Source: CAZEHJ01 sp964512485 (lineage in GTDB: Bacteria > Bacteroidota > Rhodothermia > Rhodothermales > UBA10348). From it: DNA of 57,481 bases. Numbering within the stretch: position 1 is the first letter of the stretch; each line of letters begins with the position of its first letter. The notes beneath the pieces are model-generated. The model was not told the origin of the DNA. It saw nothing but the letters and a program-made list of their open reading frames with translations, and made no database searches. Position numbers and translations under genes: made by a program. Shown here in pieces: positions 1-9,006 of the stretch. The DNA lies in the NCBI GenBank assembly GCA_964512485.1, contig CAZEHJ010000014.1, positions 1 to 57,481 on the forward strand, in the 5' to 3' direction.

Positions 1-564
1 CAAGAAGCTGCTGAGCTTCAGAAAGTCCTGCATCAAGCGGGAATCACTTTCTGCTTTATCGGAGGGGTCTCCTTGCAGCGTTGGGGCGAAGTCCGACACA
101 CACATGATGTGGACCTCACGATCTTTTGTGAGTTGGGAGACGAAGCCGAAGTCCTGGAAGTGCTCAATTCCTATCTCAAGCCTCGGATCGAGGATACCAA
201 AGACATGTTCATGCTGGGACGCATGTATTTGGGCACTTCACCCAAAGGAAAGCAAGTCGACATATCGATTGGTTTTACGCCGTATGAGCGCCGCATGATG
301 GAGCGGGCTGAAGAGATTGACTACGGCCTTGAAATACCGTTGCGAATTTGTTCACCAATAGACCTTACAGTTCTCAAGACCGTGGCTGGTCGTGGCCAAG
401 ACTGGGTGGACCTCAAGCGCATCATCCAGCGCAGCGGCGAGTCAATGGATTGGAATCTGGTGTTTGACGAGTTGGAACCCCTGCTCAAATTGGCCAATCG
501 CGAAGAAAATCTCACGCGCTTGAAGCGGATGGTCAGCGAGGAATACCCCTCGAAGGAGTCCTAG
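1..564 (+). CDS. AbiEii-like nucleotidyltransferase, 5'-truncated
   Basis: The reading frame is open from base 1, so the true start lies left of the window. About 187 residues are visible. Near the N-terminal edge a GG doublet is followed by RxTHDVDL, the nucleotidyltransferase-fold signature of AbiEii/AbiGii-type proteins (GG...R.T.D.D). The rest is helical and charged and ends in KES. Family members are often toxin halves of type IV toxin-antitoxin or abortive-infection pairs, but many are orphan proteins of unknown role. The partner, if any, would lie upstream and is not visible. The ttg at 73 is not a convincing start because the GG motif precedes it in the same frame. Fold assignment is fairly secure; toxin function is inference. 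Confidence 0.65.
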   Translation, partial: QEAAELQKVLHQAGITFCFIGGVSLQRWGEVRHTHDVDLTIFCELGDEAEVLEVLNSYLKPRIEDTKDMFMLGRMYLGTSPKGKQVDISIGFTPYERRMMERAEEIDYGLEIPLRICSPIDLTVLKTVAGRGQDWVDLKRIIQRSGESMDWNLVFDELEPLLKLANREENLTRLKRMVSEEYPSKES

Positions 565-650
565 ACTCGACGAATCACCCATTCCTTCACAAGCCGGGTT
601 TGTCACCTTCCCTCTCCACCAGTACATTTGCCCGAATGCCTTTTAAGACA

Positions 651-674
651 TCACACTCTTGAATGTGAGTGTGA
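651..674. promoter_or_regulatory. 8-bp inverted repeat upstream of the NMO gene
   Basis: TCACACTC and GAGTGTGA form a perfect 8-bp dyad with an 8-nt spacer. It lies 27 bp before the start codon at 702, in the 137-bp gap after the nucleotidyltransferase. It could be an operator or a 5'UTR hairpin; no T-run follows, so a terminator is less likely. Nothing else is recognised in this gap. Confidence 0.3.
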
Positions 675-701
675 CCATATTTCACTTCTCCCCGCAAACC
701 G

Positions 702-2138
702 ATGGGTTTTGATCGACTACCTCAAATTATCCAGGGCGGCATGGGCGTTGGCGTCTCCAACTGGGAATTGGCTTCGGCAGTAGCTAAACGAGGACAACTG
801 GGTGTTGTATCTGCCACGGCTCTCGACCATGTCCTTGCAATGCGATTGATGGACGGTGACAAGGGTGGATTCATGCGCCAGGCGATGGCTCAATTCCCGG
901 TTTCGGTGCCAGCGCTGAAGGTGTTGGATCGTTATTTCATTCCCGGTGGGCGCGCCGAAGGCGCGCCCTACAAGTCCATCCCCGTCTACTCCACCAAACC
1001 CGGTGCATTTCTGAGTCGGCTGACAACGATTGCCAACTTCGTGGAAGTTCACCTGGCCAAACGTGGGCATGATGGCCTTATCGGAGTAAACCGTCTTGAA
1101 AAAATTCAGATGCCGACTCTGGCATCGCTTTACGGCGCAATGCTGGCCGGTGTCGATTACGTACTGATGGGTGCGGGCATTCCGACCCAGGTCGCCGGCA
1201 TTTTGGACAAACTCGCACGCCACGAAGCGGTGAGCTACCGTCTGGACGTAAAAAACACGGCCAAAGATGAAGAAGTAACCGTCGAATTTGATCCCGAGGC
1301 CCTGTTTCCCGGTATTGCCAAACTGGTTGGCAATCTGAAAAGACCCAAGTTCATCCCCATCATTTCTTCTGTCGTTCTGGGGATGGCATTGATCAAAAGA
1401 AGTGAAGGATCCGTCGATGGCTTCGTTGTCGAGGCGCCCATCGCCGGAGGTCACAATGCACCGCCGCGTGGAAAAATGAACCTGACCGAAAAAGGAGAGC
1501 CCATTTACGGAGACAAAGACCTGGTCAACTTTGAGCAGCTTGCACGACTCGGAAAACCGTTCTGGCTTGCTGGTGGATTCGGACGCGCGGGCGGTCTGCA
1601 GAAAGCTCTCGAGGCCGGTGCAACAGGCATCCAGGTCGGAACTGCGTTCTCTCTTTGCAATGAATCGGGAATCGAACCCGAACTCAATCAGGAGATCCTC
1701 GACCTGGTTATGGAAGGAAAAGCCGAGGTTTTCACCAGTCCGGCCAAATCCCCCACCGGATTTCCGTTCAAGATCGCTGGCGTTCCGGGGACCATGTCCG
1801 AAGATGAAGTTTTTGACGCCCGGACTCGCGTCTGTGATGTCGGAATGCTCAGGACATTGGAGGTCAACGCTGAAGGAAATGTTGAGTACCGCTGTCCGTC
1901 TGAGCCAGAAGAGGACTTTGTGCGAAAGGGAGGCACACTCGAGGGCGCCGTTGGACGAACGTGTCTTTGCAATAACCTGTTAGCCACAATCGGACTCGCC
2001 AAGCCCAGAAAGGATGGCTACATCGAGGATCCAATCGTGACCTCAGGCGATGATCTGAAACTTGCCAGCTCATTTGTAAAACCGGGCAACACGAGCTACT
2101 CAGTAAATGACGTTTTGGACGTTCTATTAGAAGCGTAA
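702..2138 (+). CDS. Nitronate monooxygenase-family flavoprotein
   Basis: A 478-residue FMN-dependent TIM-barrel enzyme of the 2-nitropropane dioxygenase/nitronate monooxygenase family (FabK and PfaD are relatives). It starts with the typical first strand PQIIQGGMGVGVSN. Mid-protein there is AGGHNAPPRG, the loop that usually carries the catalytic His, and then GGFGRAGGLQKALEAG followed by GIQVGTAF, the phosphate-binding strands for FMN. At about 480 residues it is longer than classical NMOs (about 350). A C-terminal extension of about 130 residues holds several cysteines (RVCDVG, RTCLCNN). The oxidation of alkyl nitronates is inferred from the family; the substrate is not known. No signal peptide, so cytoplasmic. 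No clear Shine-Dalgarno sequence precedes the ATG. Confidence 0.8.
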   Translation: MGFDRLPQIIQGGMGVGVSNWELASAVAKRGQLGVVSATALDHVLAMRLMDGDKGGFMRQAMAQFPVSVPALKVLDRYFIPGGRAEGAPYKSIPVYSTKPGAFLSRLTTIANFVEVHLAKRGHDGLIGVNRLEKIQMPTLASLYGAMLAGVDYVLMGAGIPTQVAGILDKLARHEAVSYRLDVKNTAKDEEVTVEFDPEALFPGIAKLVGNLKRPKFIPIISSVVLGMALIKRSEGSVDGFVVEAPIAGGHNAPPRGKMNLTEKGEPIYGDKDLVNFEQLARLGKPFWLAGGFGRAGGLQKALEAGATGIQVGTAFSLCNESGIEPELNQEILDLVMEGKAEVFTSPAKSPTGFPFKIAGVPGTMSEDEVFDARTRVCDVGMLRTLEVNAEGNVEYRCPSEPEEDFVRKGGTLEGAVGRTCLCNNLLATIGLAKPRKDGYIEDPIVTSGDDLKLASSFVKPGNTSYSVNDVLDVLLEA

Positions 2139-2162
2139 AGGCCTGATTTCGTCTTGCCTTTA
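2136..2162 (+). terminator. Possible weak terminator after the NMO gene
   Basis: TAAAGGC, which begins at the stop codon, pairs with GCCTTTA across a 13-nt loop. The stem is short and no T-run follows, so this is only a candidate. Confidence 0.2.
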
Positions 2163-2176
2163 GGCCTGTATTCCAC

Positions 2177-2204
2177 GATCATTGGACATCCTCATCCAAT
2201 GATC
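2177..2204 (+). promoter_or_regulatory. 10-bp hairpin abutting the first kinase start codon
   Basis: GATCATTGGA and TCCAATGATC form a perfect 10-bp inverted repeat with an 8-nt loop. The repeat ends one base before the ATG at 2206. In RNA it would form a hairpin against the start codon; in DNA it could be an operator. I see no equivalent before the other two kinase genes. Confidence 0.45.
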
Positions 2205-2205
2205 C

Positions 2206-5084
2206 ATGATCGGCACCACTCTTTCCCATTATCGCATCGTAGAAAAGCTCGGCCAGGGCGGCATGGGTGTGGTCTATAAAGCCGAAGACACCAAGCTCGA
2301 CCGCACGGTGGCCATCAAAGTGCTCCCTTCAGCGGCACTTGCCAGCGACGTCGACCGAGAGCGCTTCTATCGGGAAGCCCGAAGCGCGGCAGCCCTCCAT
2401 CACCCGAATATCGCCACCGTTTTTGAAATTGATGAAGGCGTACCCTCAGATGCACCGCATGGCACCATGCCGAGTCCGTTCATCGCGATGGAGTTCATCG
2501 ATGGTCGACCGCTGGAAGACGAAGTCAAAGACAAACCACTCAAACTTGAAAGAGCGAAGGCCCTCGCAATTCAGATTGCCAAGGCCCTCGAGGAGGCTCA
2601 CGAAAAAAATATCGTGCATCGCGACATCAAGAGCGCCAATGTGATGCTTACCTCCAAAGGAGAGGCAAAAGTGCTTGATTTTGGGCTCGCGAAGACCAAT
2701 CAGTCAACGATGCTCACCCGTATGGGCTCGACGCTGGGGACCATTGCCTATATGAGTCCCGAGCAGGCCCGGGGTGAAGAGGTGGACAAACGAACTGACT
2801 TATGGGCACTGGGAGTCGTGATGTATGAGATGGTGTCGGGACGACACCCCTTCCCCGGCGACTATGAGCAGGCCGTGGTCTACAGCATCATGAANNNNNN
2901 NNNNNNNNNNNNNNNNNNNNNNNNNNNNNNNNNNNNNNNNNNNNNNNNNNNNNNNNNNNNNNNNNNNNNNNNNNNNNNNNNNNNNNNNNNNNNNGACGAC
3001 ACCCCTTCCCCGGCGACTATGAGCAGGCCGTGGTCTACAGCATCATGAATGAGGAGCACGAACCCCTCACAGCGGTGCGCACGGGTGTTCCGATGCAGCT
3101 CGAATGGATCGTCAACAAATGTCTGGCGAAAAAAGCGGAGGATCGGTATCAATCTGCAGCTGACCTGATTGTGGATCTTCGCCAGGTGGACACCGAAAAG
3201 GGATCCAGCGTCAGCCGAACGAGCACGATTTCGCAACCTGTTGAGCCAGCACCATCCACGGCCCCTGCTCCTTCAAACCGCTCCACACCAGCTTGGTCGT
3301 GGCTCGCCGTAGCACTGATCGTTGGCGCAGCGGTAATGTTCGGTGTGACTCGCGTGACGCAATCCCCCCCCGAATCATTACCGCTCACCCGTGTCGAAAT
3401 TTCACTTCCAGATCTACAATTGGTGCGTTTCCCTACCCTTTCACCTACTCGCGAGTATCTCGCCGTACAGGCGCGTGACTTGCGTGGTCGATACGGAATC
3501 TACCTGCGGTCCATGTCCACGGGTGAACTTCAGTACATCGAGGGCAGCGAAATTGTTGGAGACCGGGAGTTCGGGTTTTCACCAGACGGATCCCGCCTTG
3601 TTTTCACCGAAGCGTTGAACAGCGGTCTCCATGTGGTCGTCATTCCTTCCGGATATCCGGAAAAAGTGTCAGAATTTGGCCGTTTCGCTTTCTGGAAAGA
3701 CAATGACAACATTGTCCTGAGTGACGACAAAGCAGAAGGGGGAGATTTTTACACCGTGGATCTTAATGGCGGTGAGCCAGGACTAATTGATGTTGGAGAT
3801 GCCAATCTGGAAGCACGCTACGGAAACATTCTCAAGTCCAACATGCCCGGATCGAACCTAGCATTTGGCCATCAGCTGGTGCGCATAGAGGGAGGCACGA
3901 TTGATAATGCTGCCGCGCCGAACCTGATCGCGTTAAACCATAATTCGGGTGAGCTGAATGTTATCGAATCCAACGCCATGAATCCGCTTTATGTGGAAGG
4001 TGGCTTTCTGATGTACCAGGTTCGTTCTGACGATGGTCGGTTGGTTGTCCGCCCTGTCGACAGCAGAAGCGGGCAATTTACGGGACAACCCATGGATGCC
4101 ATTTCCAGAAACATGCTCATCAACTGGGGTGAATATTCGGCTTCACCTGACGGAGACTTGTTGTATGTAGACCGATCAGGTTTTTTTGGTCTTGATATCG
4201 GGATGTGGATGGTCGACCTGAGTACGACGAGTATCTCCTCGTTCGACTTCATACGACCCAGCGATTCGCCTGCCCACGGTGCCGAGTTTTCGAATGATGA
4301 TAAAGCCTTCGCCTATCAGGTCAGCCCACTGGGTGAAGGAGGACAAATATTCTACTACGACCTGGAGACAGGTGCGAATCACCAGTATTCGTTCGATGGA
4401 ACGCAGGCCGACGCCATCTTTTCACCGGAAGGTGATGAAATATATTTTACGAAAAACACAGGGCCAAACCAGGCAGGTATTTTCAGGATTCCGGCCGACA
4501 ATTCTGCTATTCCAGAACTCGTTTTTGAAAACGGAATGATCGCAGAATTATCCTCGAACGGCCGCTGGATGGCGCTGACGGGGATCCCCCCTTCCCATGG
4601 ACTTGATCTTTTACTGGTCGACAGGCTAGATGGAAATATGAGTGTCGTAGACTCGACTTCGGGCTTTCCGGCTTTCGTCCAGTTTTCTCCGGACAACCGA
4701 TATTTGGTCTATACCGACGAATTGCCCATGACTGAAGTGAGCTTAATTGTCAAGTCGGTTACGGGGGTAGAATCGTATCGTTTGCCCAACATCCTTGGCC
4801 GTTTTCCCCGATGGAGCGATGATGGAACCTTTATCTATTATGCTTCAGCATCTGGAGTCATGAGGTTGCCGGTGCGAACGAATCCAACCTTCAGTGTTTT
4901 GGGACCCCCCGAAACCATTCTTGCAACTACTGACTTGATTGACTTCGACGTGAGTAGTGATTTGACAAAGATCCTTGTTGCATCTTCATCCGTGGCCATC
5001 GCTTCCGCGATGTCGGAAGAGGCACCGCGCGTGGTATGGCTTCAGAACTGGTCTGAGTACCTGAAGAAAGAAGTCGGGGAATAG
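2206..5084 (+). CDS. Transmembrane Ser/Thr kinase with propeller domain (1)
   Basis: A PknB-type Hanks kinase interrupted by a 100-N run. If the 55-bp flanking duplication is collapsed (155 bp removed), the frame is continuous and encodes 907 residues, the length of its paralogues. The glycine loop GQGGMGVV is at residues 16-23, the ATP lysine K38, the catalytic HRDIKSAN at 138-145, DFG at 158-160, and MSPEQARG serves as the APE region. A proline- and serine-rich linker leads to one membrane helix at about 311-332. The remaining 575 residues contain repeated 'SPDGSRLVF'-like blades of a TolB/WD40-like propeller, expected outside the cytoplasm. The stop is 1 bp from the convergent lipoprotein gene. 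Kinase identity is secure; the ligand and targets are unknown. Confidence 0.88.
2840..3049. other. Scaffold gap with 55-bp flanking duplication
   Basis: Exactly 100 N occupy 2895-2994. The 55 bp before them (2840-2894) are repeated exactly after them (2995-3049). Removing one copy and the Ns restores the kinase reading frame. This is an assembly artefact, not a biological repeat. Confidence 0.92.
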
Positions 5085-5085
5085 C

Positions 5086-6171
5086 CTACCAGGTCTTCTC
5101 TGCCGCTGCGACGGTCAAAACACGGGCGACGTCGGCAACGTACTGATTGTCCCCTTCCGCACCTGGAATCGCCCAGAGGTCATATCCCACAAAAAAGAGG
5201 TCCTTTCGCATTCCAAGATCGGTGAATTTCGCCGTCAGACCAGATCGCAGGCCTACATCTTCCCCCATTCCAGTCGTTTCTACGGAGTGGCACCCCCGAC
5301 AAGCATTTCGACGAAAGCTACCAATTCGATTCCTCACCCCTCCTGCATCGTTTTCGCTCGCGAGCGCGATCACGGGCGACATCGCCTCAGCGGCATCCAT
5401 TGCATTCTCCCGATACTTCCGGGCTGCGGCGTCACCGGCGTACGCGGCAACCATCGGCGTGTAGTCATTTGCCATTTCACTGAAGAACGCCTGCGCGCCC
5501 TCGTAAAAAGCGGCCGGAGCGGCAGTTCCCGTTTGAGAAGCGGCGAAAGATCGTCGAATCAACCAATTGGTATTCACCATGGCTCTAACGTGTTTGAGCC
5601 AGGCGATGACTTCCGTGGCACTACTTTCAGTTGATGAGGTGCGGGCCTGTACATGGTCATCGCGCTCCTCGTCCGACAGCACATCCGATGCCGCTGTGGC
5701 GGATCGTCCGTACGCGAACTGCCTGTAGAAATTTTCCCATCCAGCATCGGTGTCCTCATCAAAGTCAGGATGACCCCACAATACCGCCATCTGAATCTCA
5801 CCGCCAGTATCCATGGCAAGCGCGAGCTTTCCTCCTTCAAATCGAGGTGCTAACGACACACTGATCAAGCGGACATCCATCCATTCATCCTCGTCCTCGT
5901 CCTCGAACTGAGCCGTATGGAACTCAAGCGAGCCGAAATCGACATTGGAAGAAGTAAAGCTCCCTGCCCATTCGGGTGTCACATTTGACGACCATGGATT
6001 CTCAGCTTCTGCCAGGTTTTGCACTTCTACGCCCAGCAAGGACCCGTAATCAGGGGCGGCTCCTGGCATCTCCACGGATTCATCTCGAGAGTCTGAACAC
6101 GCGGTGAGCAAAAATACCAGGGCTAAAGGTGCGAATCGAACACCCTGCAACAGATTGGTGCACAAGGACAT
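5086..6171 (-). CDS. Putative mono-haem c-type cytochrome lipoprotein
   Basis: A 361-residue protein with a lipoprotein signal peptide (LLTAC, lipidated Cys at residue 25) and one CxxCH haem-attachment motif, CRGCH, at residues 291-295. The central part is helical and carries an acidic run (EDEDEDE). The position of the CxxCH after a long helical region recalls class II cytochromes c', but about 65 residues follow it, so the class is uncertain. Met or other distal ligands cannot be assigned. It is probably exported and anchored in a membrane facing the periplasm. It sits between two kinase genes, convergent with the first (1 bp apart) and divergent from the second. Electron transfer or gas/redox sensing is inference. 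Confidence 0.6.
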   Translation of the reverse strand: MSLCTNLLQGVRFAPLALVFLLTACSDSRDESVEMPGAAPDYGSLLGVEVQNLAEAENPWSSNVTPEWAGSFTSSNVDFGSLEFHTAQFEDEDEDEWMDVRLISVSLAPRFEGGKLALAMDTGGEIQMAVLWGHPDFDEDTDAGWENFYRQFAYGRSATAASDVLSDEERDDHVQARTSSTESSATEVIAWLKHVRAMVNTNWLIRRSFAASQTGTAAPAAFYEGAQAFFSEMANDYTPMVAAYAGDAAARKYRENAMDAAEAMSPVIALASENDAGGVRNRIGSFRRNACRGCHSVETTGMGEDVGLRSGLTAKFTDLGMRKDLFFVGYDLWAIPGAEGDNQYVADVARVLTVAAAEKTW

Positions 6172-6276
6172 AGTGATAAATGGTAATTATTGGGTAGAAT
6201 GACTGGTACGCCACAATGAATCTTTGCGTTTCATCCCAAATACAGCGATAATGGGGCAGTTTTGCGAACACTACCT

Positions 6277-9000
6277 ATGACCGGAACCAAACTCTCCCAC
6301 TACCGCATTGTCGGCGAACTCGGCCGCGGCGGCATGGGCATCGTCTATAAGGCCGAAGACACCAAGCTCGACCGCACGGTTGCGCTCAAGATCCTGCCGG
6401 CATCCGCACTGACGAGCGATGATGACAGAGCCCGCTTTCATCGAGAAGCCAAATCCGCGGCGGCGCTCAACCATCAGCATATTGCTGCCATTCATGAGAT
6501 AGATGAGGCAGTTCCTGAAGGCGGTTCAAGTGAAGAACCCCGTCCATTTATCGCAATGGAATACATTGACGGACAATCGCTTGAGGAACGACTGAAAGAA
6601 GGACCGCTCGATCTGCAAGAATCGGTTCGCATCATCACACAGGTCGCTCAGGCCCTGGAAGTCGCCCACGAAAAAGACATCGTGCACCGCGACATCAAGT
6701 CAGCCAACGTGATGCTGACAAAAAAAGGCGACGCGAAGGTACTCGATTTCGGACTGGCCAAGACGCGGCATTCGACGATGCTGACGCGGATGGGCTCTAC
6801 CCTTGGCACCGTAGCGTACATGAGTCCCGAACAGGCTCGCGGTGTTGAAGTGGACCACCGCACTGATCTTTGGGCGCTGGGCGTCATGCTTTACGAGTTC
6901 GTCGCCGGACGGCTCCCTTTTGGAGGCGACTACGAACAGGCGGTGACCTATTCGATTATGAATGAGGACCCGGAGCCGCTCACTGCCATCCGTACCGGTG
7001 TACCCATGGGCCTCGAGTGGATCGTTTCAAAGCTGCTGGCCAAAAAAACAGAAGAGCGGTATCAGAGCGCCACTGATCTCATTGTCGACCTTAAAACCGT
7101 TGACCTGACGCAGGTAGGCATGTCACGCACGACGTCGGTGTCTTCGATGCCTGCTGCCGGGGTCATTCCGAGCGTAAGTCCTCAAAATCAGACCAAAGGG
7201 CTCCATCCGGCCATTCTGGTCTTGATTCTGATTGCGGCCATTGCAGGCGGTTGGCTTTTGGGAAATTCGGGAGGCTCCGATTCTGTAGTCAGTTCCATGA
7301 AGCGCATCAGTCAACCCATTCCTCTGGGCGGTGTGATTGCAGCCATGGATATCTCACCAGACGGACGATTGGTTGCCTTCGGAACCGACACAATAGAAAT
7401 TCTGGACCTCACTCAAGGAGGACTGAGGACCTACGATGTTCCGGAAGTATTTGTACATCTGGCCTTTTCGCCGGATGGTCAAACCCTTTTATTGACAACG
7501 TCTACGGGGCTAAAGAGCCTTTCCATTGATTCGGGAGCAGTAATTGATCTTGGAGAAACTGCCGAAGGTGGACCGAGGGCGGAATGGATTGATGCCGAGT
7601 CGATCATCTATGAGGAACGTTCGTCTGTCTGGACTCGATCGCTCACCACGGGGGAATCCAGAGGAGTGATTCCTGTCGACACGGTGTCCGGAAACTTCGA
7701 TGCAGACTTTCCCGTGATGCTACCGGATGGTGAAACCATAATGGCTACCGGTCAATTGCGTGGTGAACCTGACTGGCTGGGATTCTGGGACCTGGAGTCT
7801 GGAGATTTGAAGGCCCGGATCGATCTCCCGGCTTTACGGGCTCAATGGCTCGAATCAGGTCACCTGGTATTCGTCCTTGAAGGCGATCTGGTTGCCATGC
7901 CGTTCGATGTTGGAAGTCTCAGTCAAACGGGCCCATTGATTTCCCTGGACCAACATGTCCGACCCGAAGGCCTCGCTGTTTCCGCCGAAGGAACTCTCGT
8001 CCACGTCGGAACAAGAATTGGCATAGTGAACAACACGCGACCCATAAAGCCCATCCTCATGCGCATGACGGGTGCCTCCATTTCGATGGAAACGTCTCAA
8101 GACCTTTTTCCATCTGCCATTTATAGAAGTGCCGCCGTGAGCCCGGACGGCACCAGAGCGGCGGTCGTGGTCGAAGGAGAAATGGGGGCAGAAGACTTCC
8201 GGCCACCTTCGGATATCTGGATCCTCGATTTCCGTAGTGGAACGAGAAGAGCCATTACAACGGGAGGCGCCAGCGACTACCCGGCCTGGAGCGTCACCGG
8301 AGACTCGCTGTACTTCGTTCGCGACAACGGAGGTAATTCAAGTATTCTGATCAAAGCAGCTTCAGGCAGGGGTGCTGAAGAAACCATCCTGGATACCTCG
8401 ATTCCCATTCTTTTTGACTTAACCACGTCACTGGATGGCAATTGGCTCGCATTCGCCGGCGGTATTCCTACATCTCAAGATTTGGTGAGCGGCTATGTGG
8501 TATGGGACTTGCGCGCCGAACAGCAGATTTTACTCGGAGAGACAGATCGTGGCAATTTCGGAGCAAACGGAAATCCTCGTCACTTCGAGTTTTCCCCGGG
8601 CTCCAAGTATCTGGCTTATGAAGATCAGGGCGGAATTTTCGTTCAATCTGTTGAAGATCTCGGAAGCCCTCCCTATATGATATGGGAAAATGGCAAGACC
8701 CTGCCAAAATGGGCGCCGGATGGTAGCATGCTCTATGTCCGCGACACAGTTTCCGGCGGAGACGCTACGCCCGTCCAGCTCGATCCCTTTTTCTCTACCA
8801 TAGGCCCTGCTGCAGACATGACCACATATTGGTATGTGATGGCTGGTGACTTCTTCGACACATTCCCCGAGACTGATTTGTTTCTCGCTGCATTGCCAGA
8901 CTCGGAGGCTGAGGCCATCGAAGATGAGGCGGTCGAAGAACAGGCGATCGACCTGAATGTGATCGTCAACCTGACCAACGAATTGTCGAAAGAGGACTAA
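6277..9000 (+). CDS. Transmembrane Ser/Thr kinase with propeller domain (2)
   Basis: A 907-residue paralogue of the kinase at 2206. I chose the ATG at 6277 because it gives MTGTKLSHYRI, aligned with the starts of the other two; an in-frame ttg 15 bp upstream is unlikely. The glycine loop is GRGGMGIV, the ATP lysine K38, HRDIKSAN begins at residue 137, and the DFG aspartate is D157. One membrane helix lies at about 311-330, then a propeller region with blades such as DISPDGRLVAF and FSPDGQTLLL. The kinase half is nearly collinear with kinase 1 (STMLTRMGSTLGT, DYEQAV.YSIMNE); the sensor half is much more diverged. That fits duplication followed by ligand diversification. It is expressed divergently from the haem lipoprotein gene. 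Confidence 0.9.
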   Translation: MTGTKLSHYRIVGELGRGGMGIVYKAEDTKLDRTVALKILPASALTSDDDRARFHREAKSAAALNHQHIAAIHEIDEAVPEGGSSEEPRPFIAMEYIDGQSLEERLKEGPLDLQESVRIITQVAQALEVAHEKDIVHRDIKSANVMLTKKGDAKVLDFGLAKTRHSTMLTRMGSTLGTVAYMSPEQARGVEVDHRTDLWALGVMLYEFVAGRLPFGGDYEQAVTYSIMNEDPEPLTAIRTGVPMGLEWIVSKLLAKKTEERYQSATDLIVDLKTVDLTQVGMSRTTSVSSMPAAGVIPSVSPQNQTKGLHPAILVLILIAAIAGGWLLGNSGGSDSVVSSMKRISQPIPLGGVIAAMDISPDGRLVAFGTDTIEILDLTQGGLRTYDVPEVFVHLAFSPDGQTLLLTTSTGLKSLSIDSGAVIDLGETAEGGPRAEWIDAESIIYEERSSVWTRSLTTGESRGVIPVDTVSGNFDADFPVMLPDGETIMATGQLRGEPDWLGFWDLESGDLKARIDLPALRAQWLESGHLVFVLEGDLVAMPFDVGSLSQTGPLISLDQHVRPEGLAVSAEGTLVHVGTRIGIVNNTRPIKPILMRMTGASISMETSQDLFPSAIYRSAAVSPDGTRAAVVVEGEMGAEDFRPPSDIWILDFRSGTRRAITTGGASDYPAWSVTGDSLYFVRDNGGNSSILIKAASGRGAEETILDTSIPILFDLTTSLDGNWLAFAGGIPTSQDLVSGYVVWDLRAEQQILLGETDRGNFGANGNPRHFEFSPGSKYLAYEDQGGIFVQSVEDLGSPPYMIWENGKTLPKWAPDGSMLYVRDTVSGGDATPVQLDPFFSTIGPAADMTTYWYVMAGDFFDTFPETDLFLAALPDSEAEAIEDEAVEEQAIDLNVIVNLTNELSKED

Positions 9001-9006
9001 CCGGTC

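Noticed and set aside
717..1454. 245-residue minus-strand ORF
   Set aside because: It is the shadow of the NMO gene; its translation has no recognisable domain and is His/Gln/Asn-rich like other shadows.
2840..3049. 55-bp direct repeat as a biological duplication
   Set aside because: It flanks exactly 100 N, recurs with the same length at a second gap, and its collapse restores the reading frame.
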